Positions 30,513 through 41,385 of a DNA stretch of 64,000 bases are shown here, one piece after another. The notes below the pieces were generated by a model. The model worked only from the letters and a program-made list of their open reading frames with translations. It was not told the DNA's origin and did no database searches. Made by a program: the position numbers and the translations under genes. Positions within the stretch are counted from its first letter, which is position 1. Every line of letters begins with the position of its first letter. The DNA lies in the NCBI GenBank assembly GCA_977006965.1, contig OZ345368.1, positions 186,001 through 250,000 on the forward strand, in the 5' to 3' direction. Source of the stretch: Phymatolithon calcareum (lineage: Eukaryota > Rhodophyta > Florideophyceae > Hapalidiales).

Positions 30513-30637
30513 GATTCGGAGTTTTCCTAGAACAACTCCCCATCCTTACGGCTACAGCAGACTTTGACAGATACGAGTGGTACTTGATGTCACAACAGCT
30601 CAAAGCCGCACAAAGTGCAGAGCTTCGGGGAGCTTAA
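30513..30637 (+). CDS. possible last exon of a truncated unknown gene
   Basis: A strong 3' splice site (a pyrimidine tract of over 20 nt, then TTGCAG) at 30512 is followed by an open frame that keeps two bases of a split codon. It reads FGVFLEQLPILTATADFDRYEWYLMSQQ in part, ending ELRGA and TAA. The upstream part would be beyond the LINE-B junction 56 bp away, so the gene seems cut by the rearrangement. No family recognised. Confidence 0.35.
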
Positions 30638-31031
30638 TGTCTAAACCTCTGCGCAGCCAATCCTCAGCCGCGGTCAGTTTTTGTTCAAGGACCGGTTGCA
30701 AAAATGGGGCCTTCCTGAAACGCAAAATGAGAAGCGACGTATTTGGGGAGAGCGTGACTGATTTTTGTGCTTCTTGACCTATCTGCGATCTGAAAACACA
30801 AAATTTTACGCGCGTCATTGGTACTAAAGACTGAAATTCCGCCTGGGAAGCGGGTTGGAAGTTTCCACTTCTAGCATCTTGCGTGGAATCAGGACATGCT
30901 GGAATTACGGTCGAGCTGTGCAAGCAGAACAGAAAATGGCCTGCCAGAATCAACGCTAGCCGACCAGTCCGCGCCACATCTCTCATTTTATGCTCGCACA
31001 CGCACGTAAGAACATGAGTGTGGCATTTCAT
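30600..31031 (-). CDS. hypothetical small secretory-type protein
   Basis: 143-codon frame on the minus strand. A hydrophobic stretch GRLALILAGHFLFCL after a basic start (best start MRDVART) looks like a signal peptide or anchor. The remainder has RVKFCVFRSQIG and RKAPFLQPVLEQKLTAAEDW. It overlaps the possible plus-strand exon by 38 nt at its 3' end. No family recognised; it could be a chance frame. Confidence 0.3.
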   Translation of the reverse strand: MKCHTHVLTCVCEHKMRDVARTGRLALILAGHFLFCLHSSTVIPACPDSTQDARSGNFQPASQAEFQSLVPMTRVKFCVFRSQIGQEAQKSVTLSPNTSLLILRFRKAPFLQPVLEQKLTAAEDWLRRGLDIKLPEALHFVRL

Positions 31032-31039
31032 ACTCTGAT

Positions 31040-32155
31040 TGTCCTGGCCATCATCCAGAGCCGCAGACCGGCGGCGACGAAAAAGAGAATCAGGCGGACG
31101 TTACCGCGCGCGCGCTGAAACAGTGCCCGACGCATTACCAGCACTGCTTTCAATCAACGCTCGATGTCGGTGGTTGCTGTGCTTTTTTGGGTCGAGTTGC
31201 GACCAATCCCTCATCACCCTTACTGCGTTCAACCATCATGCATTTCGCTACAGTTTGGTGAAATTCAATGCTGTATACACGCCCTACTCAACGGATGGGA
31301 ACATAAGAAGGCTTCCTCTAATCGCATCGAGAAAGTGACGACCAAGCACGCTGACGGTCACGCACTGCTTGGGCCTGGTTTTGACATGGAAAAGAAGTAG
31401 AGGCTCTCATAAGGATGATCTTTGGTATCACAGGATCCGTTTGCTCGCTGTTTCTGAGTTTTGGCCGGTGTGCTTTACTTCTTTCATTCTACAATCGAGC
31501 TATCACATGACATTCATAACATAGGCTTGAATTAAAGAGCTTCACGGTTCAATTTTGCCTGTTGAAGGAAACTATCATCATTTGCATAAGTTGATCGTAC
31601 CTCTTATCCTCTGCTCAAGCCTCGCTCTCTCCTCCGCTCTCCGCTCTGTGCACTCTTTCTGCTCGGTGCAGATGGAATAGGATGGAGACACATGAGCATG
31701 GAAGGGGAAAGTTTCAGGGAACGGAATGCCAACTGTCCCCGACTCACTGTAAATCTCGTTTTGGGACGGCACCAAGTTTTTCTCACTGCGGGGTGGCTCC
31801 AGTGAGAAAAACTGCGTTTGCGACTACACAAAACGTGACAGGTTTAGTACGCACAAATCCCGTGTTTGTGTTTTCAGGAAGGCCCCAATTTCACTCCCAC
31901 AGATCAAACGGTACATAAACAGAAAGTTACCGCCACCCTTACTAATTAATTCAGATTTTGAAAACTTTCCTCACGTTGGGACAAATGGTACCTTCTCAAT
32001 AAATCCACTTAATTACGAGAACATCACAAGGTCCGCGCTTGCAAGACATATACAAGTCTACGCACTGAGCTTGTGGATAAGGGAATAGGGCAGCATAACC
32101 TCGTTGGTTCTCCTGCATACTAGCCCGATCGCTTCCAATCAAGGTTGAGAGAAAA
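31040..32155. other. intergenic, nothing recognised
   Basis: No coding, RNA or repeat signal I can support. Short open frames on both strands lack family resemblance. Confidence 0.35.
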
Positions 32156-32269
32156 ATGAAATTCGACAAGTGCCGTTGGGACGATGCGCGCGGAGCGAAT
32201 CAGGTGATTCTTATGAGCGACGAAGATACTGCGTGGTTTCAAAAGAATACGAACAAGCTTCCACGCCAA
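32156..32269 (+). CDS. possible first exon of a small unknown protein
   Basis: ATG at 32156, 38 codons (MKFDKCRWDDARGANQVILM..., ending NKLPRQ), then a good donor, CAA followed by GTATGT. Amino-acid composition looks coding. A downstream frame ending at 32754 (NLLVVHVDSRIVEPLQLLLV..., stop after CLLDQ) could be a second exon, with a pol III tRNA-like unit in the intron. The pairing of exons is a guess. Confidence 0.3.
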
Positions 32270-32333
32270 GTATGTTCCCACGCGATCGCGATCGAGGAGC
32301 TGTGCTGCACAGTATTCAGTATTGTACAGCAAT

Positions 32334-32420
32334 CAACCTGTGGTATAGTGGTTACTCTGCCTCCGGGGGGTGCGCATATGCGGCCAAGAGAAGGTCCTGG
32401 GTTCGAGTCCTGGGTGTGCC
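32334..32420 (+). ncRNA. tRNA-like pol III unit (SINE head or tRNA pseudogene)
   Basis: A box TGGTATAGTGG (32341-32351), B box GGTTCGAGTCC (32400-32410) and a T6 terminator at 32446-32451. The T arm folds, but the 5' acceptor strand does not pair with the 3' strand GTGTGCC, so this is not a working tRNA. The head is very like that of the SINE at 27741, without the SINE body or tail. Confidence 0.6.
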
Positions 32421-32759
32421 TGTTTGCGGGAATAGTCTGATTCGGTTTTTTCTCCTAATTTCGCGCCACGGGGCGTTTTGGGAGTGGGGTTTCCGCATTG
32501 CACGAGTGGTCTGAGCTAATTACAGCGCATTACTATGGCACAGAAGAAGTGAGTTGTAAAGAAAAGAGTCCAACTTGCTTGTCGTCCACGTGGACTCGCG
32601 AATCGTGGAACCGCTACAGTTGCTTCTGGTGGAATCGTCTAAGGACGAGCGGCAGGCAGAGGAGAAGCGTGCTTACAATTATCTAGCAGGATTAACGCCC
32701 TGCCGTAATCTAAGTAGAGGAAAAATAAAAAAGTACTGCTTGCTAGACCAGTAGGAGCG

Positions 32760-34394
32760 TAAGCATCCATTATTATTATCATTATTACTGTACAGCGTAG
32801 ATCTTCGACCTCTGCGGACAGTGAACAACACTCTGTGTGGAATATGTGAACAAGAGTTGGGACGATGACTTCTTTTCCAAGGGCGTATCAGTCCTGGCTT
32901 AGCGTAGAAGATATTCAACATATTGGAGTTATGGTCTCGCGAGCTCGCGCTCCACTTTTCCCTTAGTACAGTCTGCAATATGAAAAGATTCACCCTTTTC
33001 CAGAGAAGAAGAAGAAGAAAGGTAGATTTTTATTTAAAAGTTACCAACGCATCTCCTGACGCTCCTTTTCCAGAGAATCGATTGGCAACGAAAACGTTTT
33101 ATCACAAGCATTAAGCGAGTTCTCGAGATTCATATATATACGGTCCGATTGAAATTCATTTACTACTACAGTACGTAGGGTCACCCGACGTGGCGGAAAG
33201 AGACAACTAACTAGCGCTTTGGATATTTCGCCCATATTATTACGAAGATTCGCCTATGATGGCTGAGAAAAGCCGAAAACGGAAAAAAACTAAGCTAAGG
33301 TGAGACTGACCGCCATTTGACGACCCGGAGCATAGATTTCGCTTTTGGGGCTTATTTAGGATCGTTTTGGGTCTGTTCTGCCTGTCTGGTCGACAGGCCG
33401 GGTGAGGCCAGTGGCTCGTCAGCTTGTTGGTGGAGTCGGTCAGTTTCTTGCGCTCTCGTTTGGTCCAATTGGCCTTAAGGAGCACCGGTAGTATAGTGCG
33501 CATGTGGGTAATGCCAAGTAGTCCATGGGTTTCCGTAACCAGACTAGGAGCTCCATGGAGTCTACCAAAGAACCAGTACGAGTAGAGGGTTTAGTGACCT
33601 TTTCGTTTCAGGGACAAAAGTGGGCATGTCTGCAGTACCCGGTCATCCGACTGATCTAATCCCGAAACAGAACGGAAGCAACTGTGATTTCCAAATTTTG
33701 TGTCGCGTTTTCTAGGATTTGGAAACAATAAAGTCAACAGACACGCCTCAATTTTCCGCAAGGTTCTCGAAAATGGATAGAGATTTTACCACCGAAATTC
33801 CGACCTGAAGTCATCTCTCTCCACTCATGCTGCTCTTAAAGGTTACAATTTTGCAGTCCTAAGGAGCAAGATTACGGCGCATTTTGATTCGATTTATTGA
33901 GGTGTTCTGTGCCCCCATGGCAGAAGATTTGCTGCAATTCGTCACCGAGCCCCTGCGTGCCCCTTTGTAATTCTCCGATCAATAAATATGGGTTATTTAT
34001 TGGACCCCAAAATTTCAATCTGCTCCGCATTACAAAAGTCTACGATCATAGCAACACCCGTGCATGGTGTTCATTTCACTAAATATGGCTAACTACAGTA
34101 TGATAGGTGGTCATATGATTTTACCAAATTCCCCTTCATTACATTTTCATAAGTGAACATTAGCGATCATTATTCATTCACGTTCACGTCACGTTCATGC
34201 TACTTTTTAAGCGAATCCCAGACCCTGCATACCGGCAATGTCAGCGCAATCGATAGAAACTCAGGTTACCACTGCTATTTAGCTGGCAGGCGAGCTGCTG
34301 GTGTCGAAAAGCTTTACGTACCTCGCCTTCTTCTGAAAAGAACTTTTGGACAGAACACTATCAATTCTACCCTAAATCGGTTCTTGACTTTTAA
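32760..34394. other. intergenic, nothing recognised
   Basis: Downstream of the exportin-7 stop. No gene or element can be supported. Short microsatellite-like ATTATT repeats near 32770. Confidence 0.35.
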
Positions 34395-37300
34395 CTATCG
34401 CATTCGGTATGCCATGCCTTCACTTCGCACCAGAAGCCGAAACTGAGTCGCTTGGTGCGTAAACTTGTCTCGATTCTTGCTTTCTAATGTCGGCTGAATG
34501 TCCTTCATCATCCTCACAAACGCCGCCTCCACCATTGCTTGTCGCTCAGCTGTGGGCTGCGATTGAACAGTTCTTGCTCTAATCCTCACGAATGCCTCTT
34601 CGTTAGTGAGAATTAGTCCCAGCAAAGGTCTTGATAAACTCCACTGGTTTGTACATTCGACTTGAATCATGGTCGTGAATACAATTTCCAGGCATGTCGG
34701 GAATATCTCCGGCGATTGCTCCACATGCGTCTTTATGAGCCGCCCCCATTTACTGTTCTTCATTGTTTGCTTGAATCGGAAAGCCGTGAGGTGGTCAACT
34801 GCAGACGCAGCCTGCGAACTCATCCATACCTCGTGCGACTGGAGTCCCTCCTGAAGAGCGTGCATGATCCGCGCGAAGATGCTGTGGTCGAGCTTCACGA
34901 TCTCCTTTGGATGATTTGTTGCCAGAATTTCAATTAGGCCAAAGCATGCTCGTGCTACTTTCGGGAAAGCGATAATCTGATCGACTTCGATTGCCATAAT
35001 TAACCGCGAGCAAATTGCCATCGCATCGCTCAGAGCCGGGTCCCCATACAACGAGAAAACGCCGAAGTTCACGTATCCTCCGCCGAGAGCACGAGAGAAG
35101 ATCAGGAAACATACCCACAGTCCCTTGTACAAAGCACGATAGACATCCACGCCCTTTTTCACTGCCTCTTGAGCATCACCAAGGCGCTCCCAATGTGCCA
35201 ATGTGTAGGTTCCATAGGTCACAAGGATCTTAGATATTTCTCGGAACATCAGAATACCATTTGGAGAGGAGCTGTCGAACGCAATACGCTGCGATCGGTT
35301 ATATATAAACTCGGCGTAAAACTTCAGAAGCGGTCTTGTAACTTCTGGGTTACCAGCTTCAGAGAAAACCTCACATATCTTCAATATAATGGCAGTTCGC
35401 TGTGGATACAGCCAATCCAAGAGTATAGAATACCCCTTGCGACTCGTCATCGTGCTGACAACTCCTCTCAAATCACGCAGAACGCCGACCACAGCAGTTT
35501 GCACAGCGGGATCGCCCAGGAAAGCCTCCTTTGACTGAATGGCTCCAAGAGCTTCCATCTTGATACGCAGCGGCTCCATGAATCGAATGAACTCCACCTC
35601 CAAATTGAAGTCCGCGCCGCCACTCGCAAAGAGAATGCGCAACAGCGTGTGATAGAACGTAGTCCGATGTTTTCCCATACTTCTATCCGGTCCACACATA
35701 AACGGAAAGTGCTCTTCATCATGATGCGCAATCATCTCGCAAATGGTACTGAGTTTGCACAGCAATCTGCTACTACTGTAGCCACCTGCAAGATCTGACA
35801 GCAAGGTCAGCGACTTAGCAATAATGTCGTGCCCATCAACAACTCCATAATTCCGCAAGTTGCAAGCAATTTTTGTCGCGACAACGTTAAGCACAACTAT
35901 GTTGTTGGTCATACCCAGTCTTTCCGCCATTCTCACGTACACCTTGCTCGTCGCAACAGCTTCTTCTCCGATGTATGCCCGTCGGAACGATTGTGAGAAA
36001 TCGATAATAGCATCATCCAGGGCTACCCCACCTTTGGTATTCCTCGCCCTACCTTGAGGAGTGGCAAGAGATGCTGGCGTTGCTCCCGGTCTTTGTCTCT
36101 CAGTCGCATCAGCTTCCGCAGTGTAAATCATGAGCTGGAATATACGAGCACTCAAATCCCCATCAATCAGTTCATTGGCCTCAGAGCCTGATGCGCTTAT
36201 GCGACCAGCCACAACTGCACCGACGACTCTTGTCAACCACGCCAGTTCACGCTCGAGACGTGAAATATTCGCCGGATTTTCGCCTTGGAATCCTTTCGCG
36301 GCTAGCTGCTTGTAGTTCTCCAGCCTCGGATCCATGAGCGCAGTGACGTATTGTGAAGACTTTTCGTACTGAAGCCGGAAAAGGGCAGGGATGGAACTCA
36401 GGTGCTCGGAGAAGTCTTCATCCTCGTCATCATCAGTGATCCGAGAGAGTGCCATAAGCCGAGTATGCACATACTGTTCGACAATTTTGCTCACATACCC
36501 ATCCACATTTGCATCTTTCCCCCCCTTCAAGTATGGCTTTGCCGCAATCAACCGCGTCCACAAAACAAGCAGGTAATGCACGCTGTTGCCAACCCAGTTC
36601 CAATCCGACGCAAGAGATTGCATCGTGAATTGCGCCGCCCCCGCAATCCACTCCTGATAAACAGCCAAACCAATAAATTCATCCAGTTGAAAATTGTTTT
36701 TAAGACGAGAAAGCCAACGGCAGAAGTGATGGTAGTTATTGTGGTCTTCCAGGCCCATTTGAGAACGAAGAACTTCCAAAGTTCCTTCCACGTGTCGACG
36801 AAGGTGCGCGATGCGCAAAGCATCGGTTGCGAAAAGCGTTCGCCGCATGCTTCCCAGCTGCACGAGACACTCCAGGCATTTCGCAGAGAGGGGTGGTTTA
36901 GTCTTACACAGAGCTTTGTAGAAATCCATGAACAAAGAGAATGTGTTTCCGTCTTCAATAACCGCATGCCACCCAACGGGAACATGAATCGTCCCAATAT
37001 CCTCATTGTTTTCATCCATAGTTCCACCGACAAAGTCAAAGCTCAGACAGGCCAGAGCTAAATCCAGTCCGTACTGGAGAAGGGTCGGAAACGCAGCCGG
37101 ATTGGACACTTTGAACAGAGTTGCGAGGGCGATCTTGAATATTTTCTGCAGCACGAGCTCGCGAAAGGATATGCTGACTTTTCGAGATTGAGCCTGCGAT
37201 AAACTTCTCCGGCGTGATGAGGTTGCAGTGTTATTCATTTCCGAGACCAAGCGAGAGAGCACTTGAAGACCAATTACACAATGCTCTGTGGAGGCCGTCA

Positions 37301-37854
37301 AGAACGAGTTGAGGTCATCGACGATAGTTTTGTGGACATCATCATCATTCCACCCAAGCTTCGTAACCCTGCACAGCAAAGTGCTAAGTTCCATTATCAC
37401 AAGAGACTGAAGTTTTGGTCCGTTCTGGGCGAGATAATTCAGCACATAATTGCGTAATTGCACGCGCTCGTCCTTCGATAGCTGGACCCAATGACTCGTT
37501 ACTAGATTGGTCAGAGTCCACGCAGCAAACTTTTGTGCATAGGGCATCTGTGAAAGAAAATGCAACGGAGATCGGCGGAACGACAGTCAGACCATTGACT
37601 TGAGGCCGGATCAAAGGAATGAAAAGCGGCCAGAATTTAGTGATTGGACGTACGCTTGAGTTGTCGAGAATCATGGTGCATTTAGGGAGGTGAGATGTGC
37701 TCGTGGAGAGCGAAAGTAGGACGGACTCGGCTTGCTTTCTGACATTCGAATCCTGAGCAGTGTACAACTGCTCACACATTTTCTCCACGCCAGCAAGATC
37801 GCTGGGCATAGCGTTGTAGCCATTACTGGCAAGGGACGCGACTGCCGCGGCCAT
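34395..37854 (-). CDS. XPO7: exportin-7 family nuclear transport receptor
   Basis: Two exons on the minus strand: 37854-37654 (67 codons) and 37547-34395 (1050 codons), joined across a 106-nt GT-AG intron in phase 0. The 1117-residue product is close to the roughly 1090 of animal exportin-7. Diagnostic blocks include LRNYVLNYLAQNGPKLQ, EHCVIGLQVLSRLVSEMN, NFGVFSLYGDPALSDAM, NRSQRIAFDSSSPNGILMFREISK and NQWSLSRPLLGLILTNE. Members are RanGTP-dependent importin-beta-type carriers moving cargo through nuclear pores. The start at 37854 is chosen because the duplicate keeps the same ATG and exon length. The stop is TAG. A piggyBac-like element sits about 185 bp upstream of the ATG. Confidence 0.95.
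37548..37653 (-). other. exportin-7 intron
   Basis: 106 nt from GTACGT to TTTCTTTCACAG. Phase 0 and located after codon 67. Conserved in position and almost in length in the pseudogene (29759-29863), where the final AG has become AA. Confidence 0.9.
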
Positions 37855-38139
37855 CTTCGCCTTCGAATGGGAGACGTGGCGGAACCAACGCTTTCTTTGG
37901 TTCGGGTTGGGATACAGTGCAGAGTACAAGAGGCTTTCTTCGGGGTGCACTTGAGCCGGCCAGCGGTACTTCGTGATTGGGGCTTTCACAAACACATACT
38001 GTAGAACCCCGGAGGGAACCAAGAGAAACACCAGTGCCTAGTGTCTATGTGACGGGAATTTTCCCTCAATTGAGGGGCACTTTTCCCTCAATTGAGGGAA
38101 TGAGAATCATTTATTTTTTGCCAACGAAAGCTACTCATT

Positions 38140-38335
38140 ATTAGGCTCATGAAACGCATCAAGCTCATGGATGTGTTCAACATGCTTAGCAAAACAGTTT
38201 CTACCAGTTGAAGTGCCACATATGTTGATTGCGGCGCCAGCAAGTCCATAACATGATGAGAACACGAGGGTTAATTCCTTGACTTGTCAGACTCTGCAGT
38301 TGTTTTGAACCGCTAAAGTAGTCATCATGCCACTT
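38140..38335 (-). pseudogene. piggyBac-like Cys-rich C-terminus, copy 2
   Basis: The minus strand reads MMTTLAVQNNCRV, stop, then INICGTSTGRNCFAKHVEHIHEL. This is the zinc-binding tail block, next to the left terminus. Confidence 0.5.
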
Positions 38336-38505
38336 GTGGCTTACTTTCTATCTTCGGGGGAGTTAAGTGGGTTTCAACACCGCCCTTGGAGCAAAGAACA
38401 TCGATGAATATTGCGCGAGGCAAAATGAATCCGGGGGGACATGGCGCCTTGCTGAACGAGCGCCTACCGATACTGTACGGACAGCATAGTCCCTTGTTCA
38501 CTTGG

Positions 38506-38886
38506 TTACACCGTGAATGTGACGCACAGGAGGTACTCGGAGAATCTGGCTGTGGTCATCCCACTGTTTGAAAATGAAGGAGCGAGGATATACTTGTTCC
38601 CCATGGAAGACTTCCATAAATCTCTTTGCGCCCAACTCATGAGGACGAGTATTCCGAATATCTTAGCCTCCATTGTTCCTATTCGTTTCAGCTTAGCGGA
38701 TGCCAAAGCAAGAATTGTTCGCAGGTGCACTCGGCGAAACATAGTCATGAAGGAATCGTACGGTGTGTGGAACCCGATGCCACCATTCTCGGATATAACT
38801 TCTCCGTTTATAGTGCGAACTTTCCAGAACTGACCGGGAATCCTTCCCCCAACTGGAGATAGAACTTGGCGCTCGAACCGTGGCAC
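38506..38886 (-). pseudogene. piggyBac-like transposase, N-terminal to early catalytic region
   Basis: The frame contains FWKVRTINGEVISENGGIGF, then AKIFGILVLMSWAQRDLWKS and MTTARFSEYLLCVTF. The GIL..M.........W...........M...RF......L.F pattern is the conserved N-terminal part of the DDE_Tnp_1_7 domain (piggyBac). The first catalytic Asp would lie beyond the deletion. Confidence 0.65.
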
Positions 38887-38929
38887 TTCATGAGCAAATA
38901 TACTCTGCGCACAGTCTCGTGCAATGATA

Positions 38930-39559
38930 TCAAGCTCCTCTTGCCATTATTTTCCCAAGAACCATGCAGGTTGTAGGCGAGAGAGCCCGCAAGAGGGCGT
39001 TCAGAGCTCCTGTTGACTGTATGGTAGGTTTGTGTTGCCTTCTGTCGAGAGTGTGGTTCATACTGAACGGGGAACTCGGCGTTTGGCGAAGAAGATGTTC
39101 GACCGCGAGTACTGTAAGCCGGCGTTCGAGGTACAGAATTTTGCCTGCTGGGACTCGATACAACCATTCGAGAGGAATGAGCGCCTTCTTCAGCCTTCCC
39201 TGCCTTGACATTAACAATCTTGATAGTCTTAATCTTAGTCTTCTCGATTGGTTTCTGAACAAGGACCCATTTCGAGCGAAGTGACGTGTTCGAGCGACCC
39301 TGATTTCATCAACGTGCACCTCTTGAACAGTGCCGTTAACCTTTTTTGACTTGTAAAAAGCTCCGTATAGTCGGCAGCACTCTGCGAGACTTGTTAATGA
39401 TGTTGCTTTGGTGTGTACGGCTGCACCGACCACTCGGCGCGGGTCTTTTTCTCGAGGCATGGCAGATGTGTTTTTTCTGAGTGACCAACAGATTTTCGTT
39501 CCTACCGGCGAACGACGCGGTTTTAAGGTAGTAAAAGGGGTACTCCCCACCAAGAACAA
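38930..39559 (-). CDS. piggyBac-like transposase, N-terminal ORF
   Basis: A 209-codon open frame starting 127 bp inside the terminal repeat, with TTLKPRRSPVGTKICWSLRK, VVGAAVHTKATSLTSLAECC and a basic middle (RRLRLRLSRLLMSRQGRLKK). Copy 1 shares the first 70 residues in pieces. It precedes the domain-bearing frame at 38886-38506. It stops at 38930, so the protein is truncated here. Confidence 0.55.
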   Translation of the reverse strand: MFLVGSTPFTTLKPRRSPVGTKICWSLRKNTSAMPREKDPRRVVGAAVHTKATSLTSLAECCRLYGAFYKSKKVNGTVQEVHVDEIRVARTRHFARNGSLFRNQSRRLRLRLSRLLMSRQGRLKKALIPLEWLYRVPAGKILYLERRLTVLAVEHLLRQTPSSPFSMNHTLDRRQHKPTIQSTGALNALLRALSPTTCMVLGKIMARGA

Positions 39560-39690
39560 AAGGTCAGCTTTTCGAATCTGGCGCTAAAAAACTGTTCCGC
39601 ATTCTTTTCACAAACGTTTTTGAGCTTTTAAATCCACCCTCAATTGAGGGAAATTCCCTCAATTGAGGGTGTTCGTCACATAGACACTAG

Positions 39691-40248
39691 TGCTATCATG
39701 TACCAGTGCCACAAATCCGCCCTATCGTATATTCTCGCATTTTTATTTGTCCACGTTGCTGCGGCAAGCCGGTGCATTTTGGTTCTTACTGTATGAATAT
39801 TATTATTCAGGTTTTTTACTCAGAAAGTTTAACTTCAAAACTAGGAAAACGCTCGCGCACAGACTGAGACGCTTGGCACCGGGCTCTTACTGTACCGAAG
39901 ATCATCTTTGGAGCCGAAAGGAACTCGTCGGCATATGATATGATACAGTATGCCGACGGGTTCCTCTGGCAGCAACCATGCTCTCCGGCTGTGGAGTGGG
40001 TAACGGACGAACTCTCGTATTACTCCGGCTTGACGATGGGACCAGGAATCGAATCGACTTAAGAGCCGTTCTATTTACATCGAAGAGGGAGTTGTCGAGA
40101 AACCAGGCATATTTGTACAGGGGACATTTCCTACTCGAATTCCGCAAAAACATGTAGTCCCGAAAGCATCGTGAGCAAATTGTCAATAATGTTAGCAAAT
40201 TATGTTATCAAATCCGGCCGTGAACCTGCCTTTCACCTCCGTCCATTT
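39691..40248. other. spacer between PAP2 and exportin-7
   Basis: 39691-40020 (minus) aligns with 29150-29380 of the duplicated block, including an ATGGTTGCT... frame of unknown meaning. The intact side has an extra small hairpin (GTCGGCATA...TATGCCGAC near 39930-39960) absent from the duplicate. No gene is supported. Confidence 0.45.
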
Positions 40249-41364
40249 CTACAAAACGGCCAATAAATCAGACGCCATGGACTTCGATAGAAGGTGAGCA
40301 GGTATTCCGCTTAATCGCCAATAAATCACACCACATAAACTTCCAAAGTAGATGATAGTGAATGCCACAATTCGAAAATATCCCTTATTACCCCGAGTTG
40401 CCATTCCGAACAGCAGAAAGGCCATAAAATAGAAAATCGCTTTCAGATGTGTTCTTAAATCGCCATGGTCCAACACTTGTGCCACTGCCCCTACTGGGAC
40501 CATTGGCGACTGTCCTGCACATGAGAGCACTCCTCTGAAGGTCGTTGCTGCCAGTAGCAAGCCATATACGTAGCTGCATTTCACCCAAAATCCCTGGATT
40601 GACACCAATGTCATCACATATGCAACAACAATGGCGAACACAAGCCGTCGCAACGGAGCGCGCGTGATTGTAGAAATACCTGAAAGCAGTTGGTCAGGCC
40701 CTGACGGATACGCCTGTGCAATCGAGCATCCTGCACTTTCCCAAAATCCTTCAACGCGCATACCTAACTTGATGACGACAATGCCCAACAAAAAGCCGAA
40801 AATCGTGTCCGAAGCATAATGCGCCCCAACATTAATTCGCGCAAATGCCGTCAACGCTGAGCATACCACAATACCAGACCACAGGCGAACGGGAAGTAAT
40901 CTGCCCGGTAAAATCTCCTCGACATACAACGATTGTCCGATTAGCCACGAGAAAACAACGGCGCACACGACAGCACGAGATGGGAATGAAGACGTCTTAT
41001 CCTGCCGGATGGGAAGCGCGCGACCGGACATCCAGGGCCGTGGACGAAAAATAAACTTTTTTGGAATTTGGCTCAACACGCAGAGTGTCAATAGCACAGA
41101 GCCGCAAAGCGCTGCCGCGCGGTCGTAGCCGAGGGCGTACAGTGTGACAGGAGAAGTGAGCGAGATCTCAATTGCACTGAAAAAAGTGAGACTCATTACG
41201 AAGGAGTGCAGTAGTCCGCCAGTGCGCTTTTGGCAAACGCGCGACATGAAATTGTCGAGCGGAGTGAGAATTTGCTCAAATACATGAGGGTACAATAGTT
41301 GGTACTTTGTTGGTTTCGGTACATTTAGAGGGATGGTGCGATGCCCGTTGGCAGTGGCACGCAT
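40249..41364 (-). CDS. PAP2-family membrane phosphatase
   Basis: 371-residue, single-exon, multi-pass membrane protein on the minus strand. PAP2 motif 1 is KKFIFRPRPW (KxxxxxxRP) and motif 3 is ARINVGAHYASD (RxxxxxHxxxD). Motif 2, usually PSGH, reads SFPSRAVV, so the catalytic His of this motif is absent. Hydrophobic spans flank the motifs (FVMSLTFFSAIEI, AALCGSVLLTLCVL, WSGIVVCSALTAFA, IFYFMAFLLFGM). The family dephosphorylates lipid phosphates or polyprenyl diphosphates at ER-type membranes. ATG at 41364 lies about 22 bp from LINE-B sequence, and the frame stays open upstream into the LINE. The stop is TAG. Confidence 0.75.
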   Translation of the reverse strand: MRATANGHRTIPLNVPKPTKYQLLYPHVFEQILTPLDNFMSRVCQKRTGGLLHSFVMSLTFFSAIEISLTSPVTLYALGYDRAAALCGSVLLTLCVLSQIPKKFIFRPRPWMSGRALPIRQDKTSSFPSRAVVCAVVFSWLIGQSLYVEEILPGRLLPVRLWSGIVVCSALTAFARINVGAHYASDTIFGFLLGIVVIKLGMRVEGFWESAGCSIAQAYPSGPDQLLSGISTITRAPLRRLVFAIVVAYVMTLVSIQGFWVKCSYVYGLLLAATTFRGVLSCAGQSPMVPVGAVAQVLDHGDLRTHLKAIFYFMAFLLFGMATRGNKGYFRIVAFTIIYFGSLCGVIYWRLSGIPAHLLSKSMASDLLAVL

Positions 41365-41385
41365 TTTCCGCTTGCAGGGATGCTT

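Larger units (their letters stand above)
38042..39686 (-). mobile_element. piggyBac-like element copy 2
   Basis: A 1645-bp element between CTAG duplications (38038-38041 and 39687-39690), with ends TGTCTATGTGACG...CGTCACATAGACA and inner CCCTCAATTGAGGG palindromes at both ends. The orthologous site in the duplicated block (29380-29383) has a single CTAG and no element. It encodes transposase N-terminal parts (39559-38930 and 38886-38506) and the Cys-rich tail (38330-38140); the catalytic core is deleted. It separates exportin-7 from its upstream spacer. Confidence 0.85.

Noticed and set aside
32334-32420. Functional tRNA gene
   Set aside because: A and B boxes are present, but the acceptor strands do not pair; read as a SINE head or tRNA pseudogene.
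36402-37061. 219-codon plus-strand open frame
   Set aside because: Antisense shadow of the exportin-7 coding region; no recognisable protein.
37855-38031. Upstream extension of exportin-7 exon 1 to 38031
   Set aside because: In frame, but the duplicate keeps only the ATG equivalent to 37854, and the added residues do not resemble exportin N-termini.
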